From Alphaproteobacteria bacterium (lineage in GTDB: Bacteria; Pseudomonadota; Alphaproteobacteria; UBA7887), in NCBI GenBank assembly GCA_028289725.1, contig JANQOH010000035.1, positions 1 through 5,685 on the forward strand: DNA of 5,685 nt, in the 5' to 3' direction. The notes under the pieces were generated by a model. The model saw nothing but the letters and a program-made list of their open reading frames with translations. It was not told the DNA's origin and did not search any database. Positions 5,584 through 5,685 of the stretch are shown in pieces. The first letter of the stretch is position 1, and each line of letters begins with the position of its first letter. The position numbers and the translations under genes were made by a program.

Positions 5584-5685
5584 GTGAGCCGCCTAAACCC
5601 ACTTTTCGCCGCCTCGATAATCGTGGTGATCGGGGCGGGCTTATACGGATGGTCGGTTTGGGGCAACGGGTTGCATCTCATTCCC
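5584..5685 (+). CDS. N-terminus of a membrane-anchored protein (partial, runs off the window)
   Basis: An open frame of 34 codons starts at GTG with a good ribosome binding site (AGGGAG, six bases upstream) and continues to the window edge without a stop. The first residues SRLNPLF are followed by a hydrophobic stretch ASIIVVIGAGLYGWSVW (residues 10-26), either an N-terminal membrane anchor or the first helix of a polytopic protein. The last few residues (GNGLHLIP) begin a loop. It is too short to assign a family. Confidence 0.6.
   Translation, partial: MSRLNPLFAASIIVVIGAGLYGWSVWGNGLHLIP

Noticed and set aside
1..5685. tRNA, rRNA, CRISPR array, integrase or transposase.
   Set aside because: No tRNA-like cloverleaf, regularly spaced repeats or recombinase motifs were seen on either strand.

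Overview
The window looks like a piece of a GC-rich alphaproteobacterial chromosome, possibly Rhodospirillales or a relative. The evidence is high GC with GC-rich third codon positions in the core genes, a homodimeric 'eukaryote-type' NADP isocitrate dehydrogenase, and alaS next to icd, which I recall as common in alphaproteobacteria. The lineage is an inference; there is no rRNA or other marker here.

Left edge (1-1267): the last 59 codons of alanyl-tRNA synthetase (alaS, +) end at 182. A hairpin follows, then an unrecognised 304-residue ORF (247-1161, +). Exactly where that ORF stops, a second, degenerate copy of the last 17 alaS codons begins (1161-1211). It matches the functional tail (129-179) at 43 of 51 bases. 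Seven of the eight differences are synonymous third-position C/G swaps and the eighth is a GAA-to-TAA nonsense change. The unknown ORF is therefore bracketed by two diverged alaS 3' ends, as expected if DNA was inserted at, or recombined into, the end of alaS. This is the most interesting signal in the window.

Middle (1268-3736, all on -): reading in the direction of transcription, a LOG-family nucleotide phosphoribohydrolase (GTG start at 3736) is followed by icd (3056 to 1830) and, 4 nt after the icd stop, by a low-GC predicted lipoprotein with no recognised relatives (1825 to 1268). The lipoprotein gene converges on the 304-residue ORF, with a strong hairpin between them. Its base composition (about 48% GC by hand count) is unlike icd, so the accessory stretch between alaS and icd probably spans about 183-1825.

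Right side (3884-5685, all on +): an unrecognised polytopic membrane protein, a secreted YceI-family protein with a clear signal peptide, and the first 34 codons of a membrane-anchored protein cut by the window end. LOG and the membrane protein are divergently oriented across a 147-bp gap.

The core genes (alaS, icd, LOG, yceI) are ordinary housekeeping functions. I see no tRNA, rRNA, CRISPR array, integrase or transposase gene, so if the alaS/icd gap is an island it is a remnant or a very small one. No stretch longer than 300 bases lacks a gene.
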